Source: Mycobacteriales bacterium
GTDB lineage: Bacteria; Actinomycetota; Actinomycetes; Mycobacteriales; QHCE01
Direction of reading: 5' to 3'
Length of the DNA stretch: 64,000 bases
NCBI GenBank assembly: GCA_013362805.1
Contig: JABFVL010000004.1
Span: forward strand, 241,791-305,790
Part shown: piece after piece, positions 19,375 through 27,910 of the stretch
How the letters are laid out: every line of letters starts with the position of its first letter
How positions within the stretch are numbered: position 1 is the first letter of the stretch
Notes under the pieces: model-generated
Database searches by the model: none
Told to the model about the DNA's origin: nothing
The model's input: only the letters and a program-made list of their open reading frames with translations
Program-made: the position numbers and the translations under genes

Positions 19375-19549
19375 CAGCTCAAGAGGCTAATAAGATATCT
19401 GTTGATAGGCCGGAATGCGCAATTAAATACACTGCCCGTTAACCAATTGTTCATTTACATGGTTTCTTGGCACATTATTGCTCATTAGACAAAGTTCTCC
19501 CGAAGATGAATGCGAAGATAATTCACTTCATTTGTCAAGGAGACGATCA

Positions 19550-20005
19550 ATGTCGCTCATTCAAAAAATGTTAGGCGCCGCAGCGGCGATAGTCGTCGGG
19601 CTCAGCCTCGCCGTAGCCGGTGGAGCCGCCCCCGCCCAGGCCGTCGGCGCCAGCATCTGCGGATCTGGTTTCTACAACATCGATTCAGCCTCAGTGAAAG
19701 GCGACGGATACACCTGGGGCACTGTGTATCTCGCCTACAACAGCTCGAAAAAGCAAAACTGTGTTTACATGAACAAGTCTCGGTACGTGGGTAGCCCCAC
19801 ATGGACCAGCGCTTGGATCACCGTCGAAGGCGGTTACGGCAGCAGAACAGATGAGGGATTCTTCTCCTACTACGCCGCTACCAACCCGATTTACGCACCA
19901 TCCGGCCGTTGCGTCCGATGGGGCGGCACCGGGTCTAATCAAGACGGCGACAACTACAACGCAATTGGCGGAAGCTACGTGAGCCCCTGGGAACACTGCG
20001 GCTAA
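19550..20005 (+). CDS. Secreted spore-associated protein A-like protein
   Basis: A 151-residue secreted protein. A Sec signal peptide (MSLIQKMLGAAAAIVVGLSL) ends at APAQAVGA. The mature part, with CGSGFYNIDS, VYLAYNSS, NCVYMNK, GRCVRWGG and the terminal PWEHCG, matches the pattern of Streptomyces SapA-type proteins: about 120 residues with four cysteines. AAGGA precedes ATG 19550; the frame is open from 19478. A strong hairpin terminator follows. The role in sporulation is inferred from the family. Confidence 0.75.
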   Translation: MSLIQKMLGAAAAIVVGLSLAVAGGAAPAQAVGASICGSGFYNIDSASVKGDGYTWGTVYLAYNSSKKQNCVYMNKSRYVGSPTWTSAWITVEGGYGSRTDEGFFSYYAATNPIYAPSGRCVRWGGTGSNQDGDNYNAIGGSYVSPWEHCG

Positions 20006-20019
20006 ATCCCGCACCATTT

Positions 20020-20060
20020 GCTGCGCCAATTCGTGCCCTCGACGCACGAATTGGCGCAGC
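20020..20060. terminator. Bidirectional hairpin terminator
   Basis: A perfect 17-bp inverted repeat (20020-20036 and 20044-20060) with a 7-base loop lies between the SapA-like gene and the convergent pabC, 3 bases before the pabC stop. There is no long U-tract, as is common in actinobacteria. Confidence 0.85.
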
Positions 20061-20063
20061 GTT

Positions 20064-20918
20064 CTACATAGGAAAGCCAACCAATTCTTGAATAGCCGCG
20101 TTACTAGACCCAATTGGCAGCGGCGACGCGTCGATTTCAACGATGGGAACAATGCCACGCACGCTAGAACACAGCCACGCACCATCGGCCGCGATGAGCT
20201 CGGCTCGGCTAATCAGCTCATATCCAGCGGTCAACCCTATTTCCGCGGCATTAGTAAACAGATATGCGGCGGTCGTGCCCGCGAGAATCCCTGTTTCAGT
20301 CGGCGTCGTAAACAAAGAAGCACCACGCTGCCATACAACAGACGCGGTAGGCGCCTCCAACACATAGTCATCCGCGCTCATCAACAACACATCACCCATT
20401 CCACGGTGAGCCGCTTCCCGCAACGCGGCCATGTTCGCCGCATAAGACAACGATTTCACTCCGCCCAACAGCCATGGCGCCCTTTCGCGGGCCAACACTG
20501 GGAATCCCCAGCTCAAACTCGCCAAGCGCACCCCGTGGCGACGAGTCGCGGTGAATATCTCGGGCACCGGGAAAACCACGGCGTACACGAACGGGCCGAT
20601 TCCGCCGAATTCGGCACCTTTGGTCACGATGATCTTCACACCGGCTTCCGTGTCGCCCCAGCCAGCGATCGCTACTCGCACCAGCTCAGTCAGCGCCGAT
20701 CTTTCGGGCGCCGGAATATGCAGACGTGATAGCGACCGCTCAAGTCTGTCCAAGTGTTCATCGAGCAACCAAGCCGCGTTGTTCCTGACGTGCATTGTTT
20801 CGAACGCGCCTTCACCGCGGGTCAAGCCCATGTCATCCGCACGCAAAAGCGGGGTTTCCACGGGCACGAGCCGGGGGCCCGCGCTCTCCAGCACGGCGAT
20901 AATCGGAGTTGTTCGCAT
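20064..20918 (-). CDS. pabC: Aminodeoxychorismate lyase (class IV aminotransferase)
   Basis: A 284-residue PLP enzyme of fold type IV. RGEGAFETMHV lies near the N-terminus, the PLP lysine is in GGVKSLSYAANMAA, and EAPTASVVW and GILAGTTAAYLF are family motifs. It is assigned as PabC, which releases pyruvate to form 4-aminobenzoate for folate; a branched-chain or D-amino-acid aminotransferase role cannot be excluded. It is divergent from the folate-binding YgfZ gene, a common actinobacterial pairing. Confidence 0.8.
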   Translation of the reverse strand: MRTTPIIAVLESAGPRLVPVETPLLRADDMGLTRGEGAFETMHVRNNAAWLLDEHLDRLERSLSRLHIPAPERSALTELVRVAIAGWGDTEAGVKIIVTKGAEFGGIGPFVYAVVFPVPEIFTATRRHGVRLASLSWGFPVLARERAPWLLGGVKSLSYAANMAALREAAHRGMGDVLLMSADDYVLEAPTASVVWQRGASLFTTPTETGILAGTTAAYLFTNAAEIGLTAGYELISRAELIAADGAWLCSSVRGIVPIVEIDASPLPIGSSNAAIQELVGFPM

Positions 20919-20983
20919 CCGTGCAGTCTAGGTCGGATACGTGCACGTGGCAGTTAGGGGAAATCACGGCATATGCTCATGCC

Positions 20984-22009
20984 ATGGTTTTGAAGCTCCC
21001 CGGCGCAGTGGCAGGCCTTGGCCGAGACGCGGCTGTGGCCGCCCATTATGGCGACCCATTTCGCGAGCAACGAGCTTTGCTTGAGCGTGTGGGTTTCGTG
21101 GATCGATCACATCGCGGGGTTATCTCGGTGAGTGGCGAGGACCGGCTGAGTTGGTTGCACACCCTCACTACACAACACCTGGAGAATCTCGCACCTTTCA
21201 CCTCGACCGAGGCGTTGGTGCTGAGCCCACAGGGCCGCGTCGAGCACCACATGATGATCACTGATGATGGGCAGACAACCTGGCTTGACGTTGAGGCCGA
21301 GGACACCGCCGGGCTGCTGGCATACCTGGAGTCGATGCGGTTCATGTTGCGGGTAGAGCCCACCGATGTGACGGAAAGCTGGGCGAGGATCGATGTCATT
21401 GGGGACGAGCTGCCCTCGGAGCTGCTGGGCGCCCCGGCCCCTACAGAGATGTGGGAAGCCGTGGCTTTGCCGGCTGGCGGTTTCGCCCGGCGAGTGCCAT
21501 GGCCAGGACCGCACAATCTCGAGTTGTTGGCGCCAAAGGCAACACTTGAGGATGTCGCATCTCAATTGGAAGGCTTTACCGCCGCTGGGCTGGACGCGTA
21601 TGAGGCTCTTCGGGTCGCCGCGCAACGGCCTCGTTTGGGCGCCGAGACAGACGCGCACACCATTGTCCAAGAATCCTCGTGGGTGAATACGGCGGTCCAT
21701 CTGAACAAGGGCTGCTATCGAGGTCAGGAAACCGTGGCCAAGGTGCAGAACTTGGGCCAGTCGCCACGAAAGCTGGTGCTGCTGCATTTGGATGGCTCGA
21801 CTGATGAGCTTCCCCCCATGGGTGAGCCGGTGTTCCGCGCCGATAGGCCAGACAAGCAGGTCGGATTCGTCGGCACTTCCGCGCGTCATGCCGACTTGGG
21901 CACGATTGTCCTTGCGGTTATAAAACGTGCGGTACGTCCCGATGTCCCGCTGATGGTCGGCACTTCAGCTGCTCAGGTTGACGCCGAAAACGTTCCCGCA
22001 ACTTTGTAG
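20984..22009 (+). CDS. ygfZ: YgfZ/GcvT-like folate-binding protein
   Basis: A 341-residue protein with the YgfZ signature KGCYRGQETVAKVQNLG (K-G-C-Y-x-G-Q-E) in the C-terminal half and a GcvT-like folate-binding N-terminal domain (VSGEDRLSWLHTLTTQ). YgfZ supports iron-sulfur cluster assembly or repair with tetrahydrofolate. ATG 20984 gives the expected N-terminus; the frame is open from 20909. It is divergent from pabC. Confidence 0.9.
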   Translation: MVLKLPGAVAGLGRDAAVAAHYGDPFREQRALLERVGFVDRSHRGVISVSGEDRLSWLHTLTTQHLENLAPFTSTEALVLSPQGRVEHHMMITDDGQTTWLDVEAEDTAGLLAYLESMRFMLRVEPTDVTESWARIDVIGDELPSELLGAPAPTEMWEAVALPAGGFARRVPWPGPHNLELLAPKATLEDVASQLEGFTAAGLDAYEALRVAAQRPRLGAETDAHTIVQESSWVNTAVHLNKGCYRGQETVAKVQNLGQSPRKLVLLHLDGSTDELPPMGEPVFRADRPDKQVGFVGTSARHADLGTIVLAVIKRAVRPDVPLMVGTSAAQVDAENVPATL

Positions 22010-22175
22010 TCTTAAAGCAGCACATGTCCTAGAACGCGGAAAGCGCCGCAAGATTTTGTGCGCCAAATCACTCATTAGCCAGTGAGTTCCTTCCCTTCCA
22101 TGTCAGGATGAGTTAGATCACGCGTTGATAACAGCAACGCGACGAATCAGCTCTGCCGGCGGGGGAAGGAGCGTT

Positions 22176-22709
22176 ATGACTGATGTCATGCCTGGTGGGC
22201 GCCGCAGACTCGATCGAATACTCGGCGAGGACTATCTCCTATCGCTCGACGAAATCTCATTACCAAAGGTGCGCGCAAAAATTCACTACGTGAATGCTGA
22301 AGAACATGAACTCGCATTTTTACTAGTGCTACTCCGAGACCGAATCGCAAATATCGCTACTGAGCAATGCTTGCGGGGCGGAACGAGTAACGGCCCCTTC
22401 GCTCACCCGGCCGCGGCATTGGAAACACGGTGGGGCGGGCTTGGTAGACAACTTTCCAAACGACACTTGAGACGCCCACTGCTTCCACCGCGCAACCGGC
22501 GCCGGGTGGAGCGCCTTCTACACGATGTGGATTTGACGGACATTCATAATCGCACCGACGACGAACTATCGCGGGTCCTGAAGACCTTCACGAAAGAAGA
22601 ACAGCACGTCCGAGATGTACATGACCGCGTCCGTGCCGTCGCGCACCGATGTATGACCGAGTTGGCATACCGCGTACAGGGGTCAAGCCACCTCCCACGC
22701 ATCAAATAA
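22176..22709 (+). CDS. RsiG-like anti-sigma-type protein with degenerate c-di-GMP motifs
   Basis: A 177-residue helical protein, preceded by GGGGGAAGGA. Streptomyces RsiG, the c-di-GMP-dependent anti-sigma factor of WhiG, carries E(X)3S(X)2R(X)3Q(X)3D in each of two helices. Here the first helix reads EHELAFLLVLLRDRIA (residues 43-58) and the second EQHVRDVHDRVRAVAH (142-157). The spacing and leading Glu are kept, but S, R, Q and D are replaced by A, L, R, A and by R, H, R, H. DLTDIHNRTDDELSR before helix 2 also fits RsiG. Position next to YgfZ is typical. Binding of c-di-GMP is therefore doubtful. Confidence 0.62.
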   Translation: MTDVMPGGRRRLDRILGEDYLLSLDEISLPKVRAKIHYVNAEEHELAFLLVLLRDRIANIATEQCLRGGTSNGPFAHPAAALETRWGGLGRQLSKRHLRRPLLPPRNRRRVERLLHDVDLTDIHNRTDDELSRVLKTFTKEEQHVRDVHDRVRAVAHRCMTELAYRVQGSSHLPRIK

Positions 22710-22776
22710 CGTGCTTTTACTCCTAATTCCGCAGATCCGCTAGAGATGTTCGCTCTCAGCTGGCAAACTGGCCGAC

Positions 22777-23739
22777 GTGACTCAGGCCGCTAACACCGCT
22801 CACCAGACTCATCCCGTCATCGCTACCCTCACCCGCGGTAACTACGTGGAGAGCTGGCACCGTGGCTCGGTATACGTCGCCACGAGCGACCATCATGAAG
22901 TGCTCACCCTGGGCTCAACCCACAGCCGGATGTACCCTCGCTCAGCCAACAAACCACTGCAAGCGGTGGGCATGTTGCGGGCGGGAGCAAAATTAGACAA
23001 CGAGAACCTCGCACTATCGGCAGGTTCACACCGCGGTGAAGCGCAACATATCGACCAAGTCACCGCGCTCTTAGAGTCTGTCGGGCTCTCTCCAAACTCA
23101 TTAGCCTGTCCAGCCGCGCTTCCGGCGAACGAGAACGCACGCGACGCGTGGGTGCGCTCAGGCCGAGGCGCCGAGCCGATCGCCATGGGTTGTTCCGGTA
23201 AGCACGCGGCCATGCTCGCCACGTGCGTGGCCAACGCGTGGCCCACCAGCGGCTACTTGTCACCGGTCCACCCGCTGCAGGTCGCATTGCGTGACACCGT
23301 CGAGCGACTCGCCGGCGAACCAGTGGGTGAACTCACGACCGATGGCTGCGGAGCGCCTATTTTCCCGATCTCCCTGGCTGGTCTGGCACGCGGGTTTAGC
23401 CGCCTCGTCGATGCCGAATTGGGAACCGATGAGCGCGCTGTCGCCGACGCGATGCGCCTCTACCCCGAACTCGTTGAGGGCAGTGATGGCGACGACTCCC
23501 GAATGATGGCAAAGGTCGAGGGCCTGTTGTGCAAATACGGCGCGGATGGCGTCCAGGCCGCCGCGATCGCGGGTGTCGGGGCAGTGGCCTTTAAAGTCGA
23601 CGACGGCGGACTGCGCACCAACGTGCCTGTGCTCGCCGCGGCTCTCGCGCAGCTTGGCGTGAAGGTACCCGCCGAATTCTTTACCGTCGATGTGCTCGGC
23701 GGTGGCGCGCCAGTTGGCAGTATCAGCGCGAGCTTCTGA
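22777..23739 (+). CDS. L-asparaginase II family protein
   Basis: A 320-residue protein of the actinobacterial/rhizobial asparaginase II family (distinct from E. coli AnsB). RGNYVESWHRGSV at the N-terminus, SRMYPRSANKPLQA, LSAGSHRGEAQHID, GCSGKHAAML and TTDGCGAPIF are conserved family segments. It probably hydrolyses L-asparagine to aspartate and ammonia in the cytoplasm; no signal peptide is seen. The start is a GTG. Confidence 0.85.
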   Translation: MTQAANTAHQTHPVIATLTRGNYVESWHRGSVYVATSDHHEVLTLGSTHSRMYPRSANKPLQAVGMLRAGAKLDNENLALSAGSHRGEAQHIDQVTALLESVGLSPNSLACPAALPANENARDAWVRSGRGAEPIAMGCSGKHAAMLATCVANAWPTSGYLSPVHPLQVALRDTVERLAGEPVGELTTDGCGAPIFPISLAGLARGFSRLVDAELGTDERAVADAMRLYPELVEGSDGDDSRMMAKVEGLLCKYGADGVQAAAIAGVGAVAFKVDDGGLRTNVPVLAAALAQLGVKVPAEFFTVDVLGGGAPVGSISASF

Positions 23740-23871
23740 AGCGTCGCAGTTGTTGATGGCCTGCTGAAAGCAAGAGGTCGGGCCACGCGTTAGAAGCCAT
23801 TTTCCGAAGTTGGGACATCCGGGCCCATCCACTGCTTGCAAAAGTTAGCAACGTCGACGTATGGTAGCTAG

Positions 23872-24219
23872 GTGTCAGCACTCGACGAACTGGGCGCCTT
23901 CATCCGCCAACGGCGTCAACAAGCGCAAATATCACTGCGCCAGCTCGCCGACAAAACCGGCGTCAGTAACCCATATCTCAGCCAAATAGAACGCGGCCTC
24001 CGCAAACCCAGCGCCGACGTACTGCGCCAGCTCGCCGAAGCCCTACGGGTAGGCACTCCAGACATGTTTCGTCGGGCCGGGCTGCTGCCGCCGCGCGACG
24101 ACTCTGACGTGCGACAGGCAATCGAAGCCGATACGCACCTCACCGAGCAGCAAAAAAATTTGCTGCTCGGCATATATCAAAAATTTCTGGACAGCACCAA
24201 AACACAGGGGGAATCATGA
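23872..24219 (+). CDS. XRE-family transcriptional regulator
   Basis: A 115-residue protein with an N-terminal helix-turn-helix (ISLRQLADKTGVSNPYLSQIERG) and the conserved LRKPSADVLRQLAEALRV extension. It matches M. tuberculosis Rv0474, which precedes hbhA, and overlaps the HbhA-like gene by 4 bases here. The GTG start lacks a clear ribosome binding site. It probably regulates its own operon. Confidence 0.9.
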   Translation: MSALDELGAFIRQRRQQAQISLRQLADKTGVSNPYLSQIERGLRKPSADVLRQLAEALRVGTPDMFRRAGLLPPRDDSDVRQAIEADTHLTEQQKNLLLGIYQKFLDSTKTQGES

Positions 24220-24833
24220 CCGACCGTAAACTGCCCGACCCATTGCTCGCCGGCGCGGGACTGCTCGAATACGTAGCCGACAAGCTCCAGCAATACGGTC
24301 CGGTGCTCCAACAAAAGGCGGCGGACCTTCCCACCGACGCACAAAAGTTCGCCGGCGAACTCCCCGGAATCGCCGCCGAAGCCAAGCGCCTGGCCCGTCA
24401 GGTTCCCTCAGAACTATCCAAGCTCGCGAGCCAACTCCCTTCAGTGGCCGCCGACCTGCGTGAAAAAGCACGAGCCACCGACACCGACAAAATGCGTACC
24501 TCAGCGCAACAGGCCAGGAACACTGCCACGGAAGGCGCCAAGACGGCATACGTCTCCGCGGTTTCCTTCTACGACCAAATGCGGGCACGCGGTGAACGAC
24601 TGGTCGCCGAGCGCAAAAACGCGGATGCCAAAGTCACCATCGCCGAACCAGCGGCCGCGCCAACCGCCACACCAAAACCAGCACCAACGTCGGCTGCGGA
24701 ACCCAAGCCGGTGGCGAAGAAAGCAACAAAAGCCAGCACCAGCAAAACGGCCGCTAAATCCAAAACTACGAGCAAGCCCAAAGCGACCAAACGTGCGGCA
24801 AACCCCAAATCGACCAAGCCCGCCGCCGAATAG
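24216..24833 (+). CDS. HbhA-like heparin-binding surface protein
   Basis: A 205-residue protein. The N-terminal 140 residues are a long helical, coiled-coil-like domain (LLEYVADKLQQYGPVLQQK). The C-terminal 60 are low-complexity Lys/Ala/Pro/Ser repeats (KKATKAS, AAKSKTTSKPKATKRAA), as in heparin-binding hemagglutinin. No signal peptide is visible, as for HbhA. XRE upstream and DUF2516 downstream reproduce Rv0474-Rv0476. An adhesin role is inference; a histone-like role for the tail is possible. Confidence 0.75.
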   Translation: MTDRKLPDPLLAGAGLLEYVADKLQQYGPVLQQKAADLPTDAQKFAGELPGIAAEAKRLARQVPSELSKLASQLPSVAADLREKARATDTDKMRTSAQQARNTATEGAKTAYVSAVSFYDQMRARGERLVAERKNADAKVTIAEPAAAPTATPKPAPTSAAEPKPVAKKATKASTSKTAAKSKTTSKPKATKRAANPKSTKPAAE

Positions 24834-24843
24834 ACAACTTCGG

Positions 24844-24874
24844 GTGGACGAGGCCACCGCACGGCCTCGTCCAC
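24844..24874 (+). terminator. Hairpin terminator after the HbhA-like gene
   Basis: A perfect 12-bp stem (24844-24855 with 24863-24874) and 7-base loop starts 11 bases after the stop codon. No U-tract follows. Confidence 0.75.
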
Positions 24875-24910
24875 GCCAACCTGCGGGCACACGAACGCTA
24901 AGCTGACAGA

Positions 24911-25225
24911 ATGGGTTTGATGAATTCCTCCGGGCTGTGGGTGGACGGAATCACCGGAACTATCGCTTTGGTGATCTTCCTCGTGTCACTTGTCCTAGAG
25001 GTATGGGCATTTATCCACTGTGCGATTCAACGCTCAGACGCCTTCACCGCATTGGGCACCCTTTCCAAAGGAATTTGGCTACTCCTCATCGGTGGCATGA
25101 TGCTGCTGTCCTATTTTTTCTTCATTCTCAATTCACTATTCGGACTCATCGCCTTGATCGCCGCGCTGGTATATCTGCTTGATTTGCGACCCCGAATTAA
25201 AGATCTACTCAACGGCAACCACTAG
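24911..25225 (+). CDS. DUF2516 family membrane protein
   Basis: A 104-residue protein with three hydrophobic helices and the internal motif FIHCAIQRSDAFTALGTLSK, characteristic of DUF2516 (M. tuberculosis Rv0476). Function unknown. It follows the HbhA-like gene, as in mycobacteria, but a hairpin separates them. An ATG four codons in (MNSSGLW) is an alternative start. Confidence 0.85.
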   Translation: MGLMNSSGLWVDGITGTIALVIFLVSLVLEVWAFIHCAIQRSDAFTALGTLSKGIWLLLIGGMMLLSYFFFILNSLFGLIALIAALVYLLDLRPRIKDLLNGNH

Positions 25226-25262
25226 CCCGCGATAACAACAGAGCGATGCGCGGGTACCGTCA

Positions 25263-26279
25263 GTGAGCGTGAGCACGCAAACCTCTTTGGCGCAATACAC
25301 AACCCTTGGCCTGGGCGGGCCAGCCCGCCGACTCATCGAAGTCCACAACGACGGCGAGCTCATCAGCGCCATCGCGGCCACAGACGCCGCCCACGAACCG
25401 CTACTGGTGCTCGCTGGCGGTAGCAACGTCGTCATCAGCGATCAAGGTTTCCCCGGCACAGTGGTGCTGATCCGCAGTCGCGGAATTCAACGCATGGCGA
25501 GCACATCGCTGCACGTAGCCGCGGGTGAAAACTTTGACGCACTTGTCGCGTACAGCATTGAACACGAGTTGTCCGGTCTGGAATGCCTCTCCGGAATTCC
25601 AGGTTCGGTAGGTGCCACTCCCATTCAGAACGTCGGCGCTTACGGCCAAGAAGTGTCCAACATTATTAGCAGCGTGCGGGTCTACGACCGAGCCGAGAAA
25701 CACATCAGCGAACTCACCCCGCGAGAATGCGAATTTAGCTACCGCAACTCGCTGTTCAAAAACTCGGCACGATATGTCGTACTAAGCGTCCGATACGCGC
25801 TCACATCCAGCTCATATTCGAGCGCACTGCGCTACGGCGAACTCACCAAAATCCTTGGCGCCACCGAAAACGTGCCAACACGCCAGGTGCGAGAGGCAGT
25901 CCTTAAGCTCCGCAAAGGCAAAGGCATGGTGCTAGATCCACACGACGCCGACACCCGAAGCGTCGGCTCGTTCTTCACCAACCCGGTGCTGGACCCCAAA
26001 AAATTCGCCACCCTCAGCGGCGAGATTCCCCATTGGGATCAACCCGACGGCACAGTAAAAGTGCCCGCGGCATGGCTTATCGAGCAATCCGGTTTCACCA
26101 AAGGCTACGGATTCGACGGAGTGGCTATCTCCAGCAAGCACACGCTCGCCCTGACTAATCAGCACCAAGGCTCCACCTCCGCGTTGTTGAAACTCGCTCG
26201 AGAAATCCGAGAAGGGGTTCGAGCGAAATTTGGCGTCACTCTCGTCAACGAACCAGTGCTGGTAGGTGAGCAACTCTAG
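25263..26279 (+). CDS. murB: UDP-N-acetylenolpyruvoylglucosamine reductase
   Basis: A 338-residue flavoenzyme that makes UDP-MurNAc for peptidoglycan. FAD-binding LAGGSNVVISDQGFPG and GLECLSGIPGSVGATPIQNVG are present, with the catalytic serine region RSVGSFFTNP and the terminal glutamate in NEPVLVG. YGQEVS marks a type I enzyme. The GTG at 25263 is chosen. It overlaps the convergent methyltransferase gene by 4 bases. Confidence 0.97.
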   Translation: MSVSTQTSLAQYTTLGLGGPARRLIEVHNDGELISAIAATDAAHEPLLVLAGGSNVVISDQGFPGTVVLIRSRGIQRMASTSLHVAAGENFDALVAYSIEHELSGLECLSGIPGSVGATPIQNVGAYGQEVSNIISSVRVYDRAEKHISELTPRECEFSYRNSLFKNSARYVVLSVRYALTSSSYSSALRYGELTKILGATENVPTRQVREAVLKLRKGKGMVLDPHDADTRSVGSFFTNPVLDPKKFATLSGEIPHWDQPDGTVKVPAAWLIEQSGFTKGYGFDGVAISSKHTLALTNQHQGSTSALLKLAREIREGVRAKFGVTLVNEPVLVGEQL

Positions 26280-27082
26280 GCGGCAACCGCTGCCCAATCC
26301 AGGGTGCATTCGCCAAGCCGCCACCGCCGAGCCGTGTCTTGTACGGGCCATCCGTGCGCCACGAGTTCCCCGACGGCCTGAACCCAACGCTGCCGCGGCC
26401 CATATGGAGCCAGCGGCGCGGCCCGACGCCACGCCGCGTCAAGCTCGGCAAGCAACGTGTGGACACGTCGACCAGGCACATTGTGGTGAATAAGCGCTTT
26501 GGGCAACCGTTCGGCGAAAATAGCCGGGCTCGGCATGCTTAACAGCCGGATCGAGAGCGTCAATGTGATTGGCCCGGCCGCGTCAAGTGTGATCCAGCTT
26601 CCTGTGCGGCCAACCTCGTCGCAGGTGCCCTCAATGATCAGTCCTTGTGGTGCCAGCCCACCCCGCAAGGTCTCCCATGCGCTACCGGCGGATGCTTCGT
26701 CGTATTGTCGGAGCACGTTCGCGGCACGGATGAAATGCGGGCGCAGGCCAGCCAACTCGAAACCACCTCGTTTGAACTCGAGCCCGGGTGGCCGGGCGGC
26801 ACTTTTGGCGGCGGCAACTCGCTCGGGGTCGAGTTCGAGTCCCGTCACTCGAACATTGGGCGCGAGCGTGCGCAGGCGATGGTAGAGCTCCACCGTGGTG
26901 ACCGGCGATGAGCCATAACCCAAGTCAACAACCAGCGGTTCGGCGACAGAAGCTAAAAGATGCTGCCCAATGTGGAGGAGGTATCTATCCATTCGCCTCA
27001 ACCGATTCGGCGCGGTAGTGCCCCGGGTCGGCACACCTAATGCCCGAGCCCGTCCCGCCGCCAACCGCACAGTGCGCGCCAT
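26276..27082 (-). CDS. Class I SAM-dependent methyltransferase-like protein
   Basis: A 268-residue protein. VVDLGYGSSPVTTVEL is a glycine-rich SAM-binding motif I; VTGLELDPERVAAA is motif II with the acidic residue for the ribose. The remainder does not identify a substrate. Its ATG overlaps the stop of the upstream SDR gene (TAATG), so translation is coupled. The murB, methyltransferase, SDR, mshA neighbourhood is conserved in actinobacteria. Confidence 0.75.
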   Translation of the reverse strand: MARTVRLAAGRARALGVPTRGTTAPNRLRRMDRYLLHIGQHLLASVAEPLVVDLGYGSSPVTTVELYHRLRTLAPNVRVTGLELDPERVAAAKSAARPPGLEFKRGGFELAGLRPHFIRAANVLRQYDEASAGSAWETLRGGLAPQGLIIEGTCDEVGRTGSWITLDAAGPITLTLSIRLLSMPSPAIFAERLPKALIHHNVPGRRVHTLLAELDAAWRRAAPLAPYGPRQRWVQAVGELVAHGWPVQDTARRWRLGECTLDWAAVAA

Positions 27083-27831
27083 TATTCGCGGTGAACCTTA
27101 GTGTTGGAAGCCTGAGCCCGGGGCCTGACCACCATCAAATCAACATTGACGTGGGAAGGTCGGCTCACCACCCACGCAATGGCATCGGCGATATCTTCCG
27201 CTACCAATGGGCCGGGCACACCTTCATAAACCGCTGCGGCTTTGTCGCTATCGCCGGCAAAACGATTCAGCGAAAACTCCTCAGTGGCCACCATGCCAGG
27301 CGCCACTTCGGACACTCGGATGGGCCGTCCCACAACTTCCAACCGCAAGGTTTCCCGCAGCGCAACGACCGCGTGCTTAGCCCCGGTGTAGCCCGCGCCG
27401 CCCTCGTACACGCCATGTCCCGCTGTGGAACTCACGACAACCACGTGACCATCGCCTGAAGCTTCCAAAGCGGGCAAAAGTGCCTTGGTTACCCGCAAGA
27501 CGCCAAGCACGTTTACTTCGTACATCCAGCGCCAGTCTTCAACCCGCGCTTGCTCGACGGGCTCCAGCCCACGGGCGCCGCCAGCGTTATTCACCAGCAC
27601 GCGAAGCTCGCCGTCGAGTTCATCAACCGCCCGGGCAAGCTCGGCAACTGATGCGTCGTTCGTCACATCACATTCCAAGGCGGTGCCGCCAATTTCGGCC
27701 ACTAGCTGATCCAGGCGATCCTTGCGGCGCGCAACAGATACCACGTGAAAGCCCTGTTTTGCCAGCGTGCGAGCCGTTGCGGCCCCAATCCCGCTGCTTG
27801 CGCCAGTAACAACCGCCAATGGTGAGCTCAT
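27082..27831 (-). CDS. Short-chain dehydrogenase/reductase
   Basis: A 249-residue classical SDR: cofactor motif TGASSGIGAATA, NNAG segment VLVNNAGGARG, catalytic Ser region VVVSSTAGHG and YTGAK (YxxxK). VARRKDR after the second strand favours NADP. The substrate is unknown. It resembles the SDR next to mshA in mycobacteria (Rv0484c). It is divergent from mshA and coupled to the methyltransferase gene. Confidence 0.9.
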   Translation of the reverse strand: MSSPLAVVTGASSGIGAATARTLAKQGFHVVSVARRKDRLDQLVAEIGGTALECDVTNDASVAELARAVDELDGELRVLVNNAGGARGLEPVEQARVEDWRWMYEVNVLGVLRVTKALLPALEASGDGHVVVVSSTAGHGVYEGGAGYTGAKHAVVALRETLRLEVVGRPIRVSEVAPGMVATEEFSLNRFAGDSDKAAAVYEGVPGPLVAEDIADAIAWVVSRPSHVNVDLMVVRPRAQASNTKVHRE

Positions 27832-27910
27832 GTGACAAATTCTGCCAGGGGGAATAAGTTCACCGGGCGCCAGGTGTTCTCAGTTACGTGTCAAGCGCCA
27901 TGGAGGTTTC

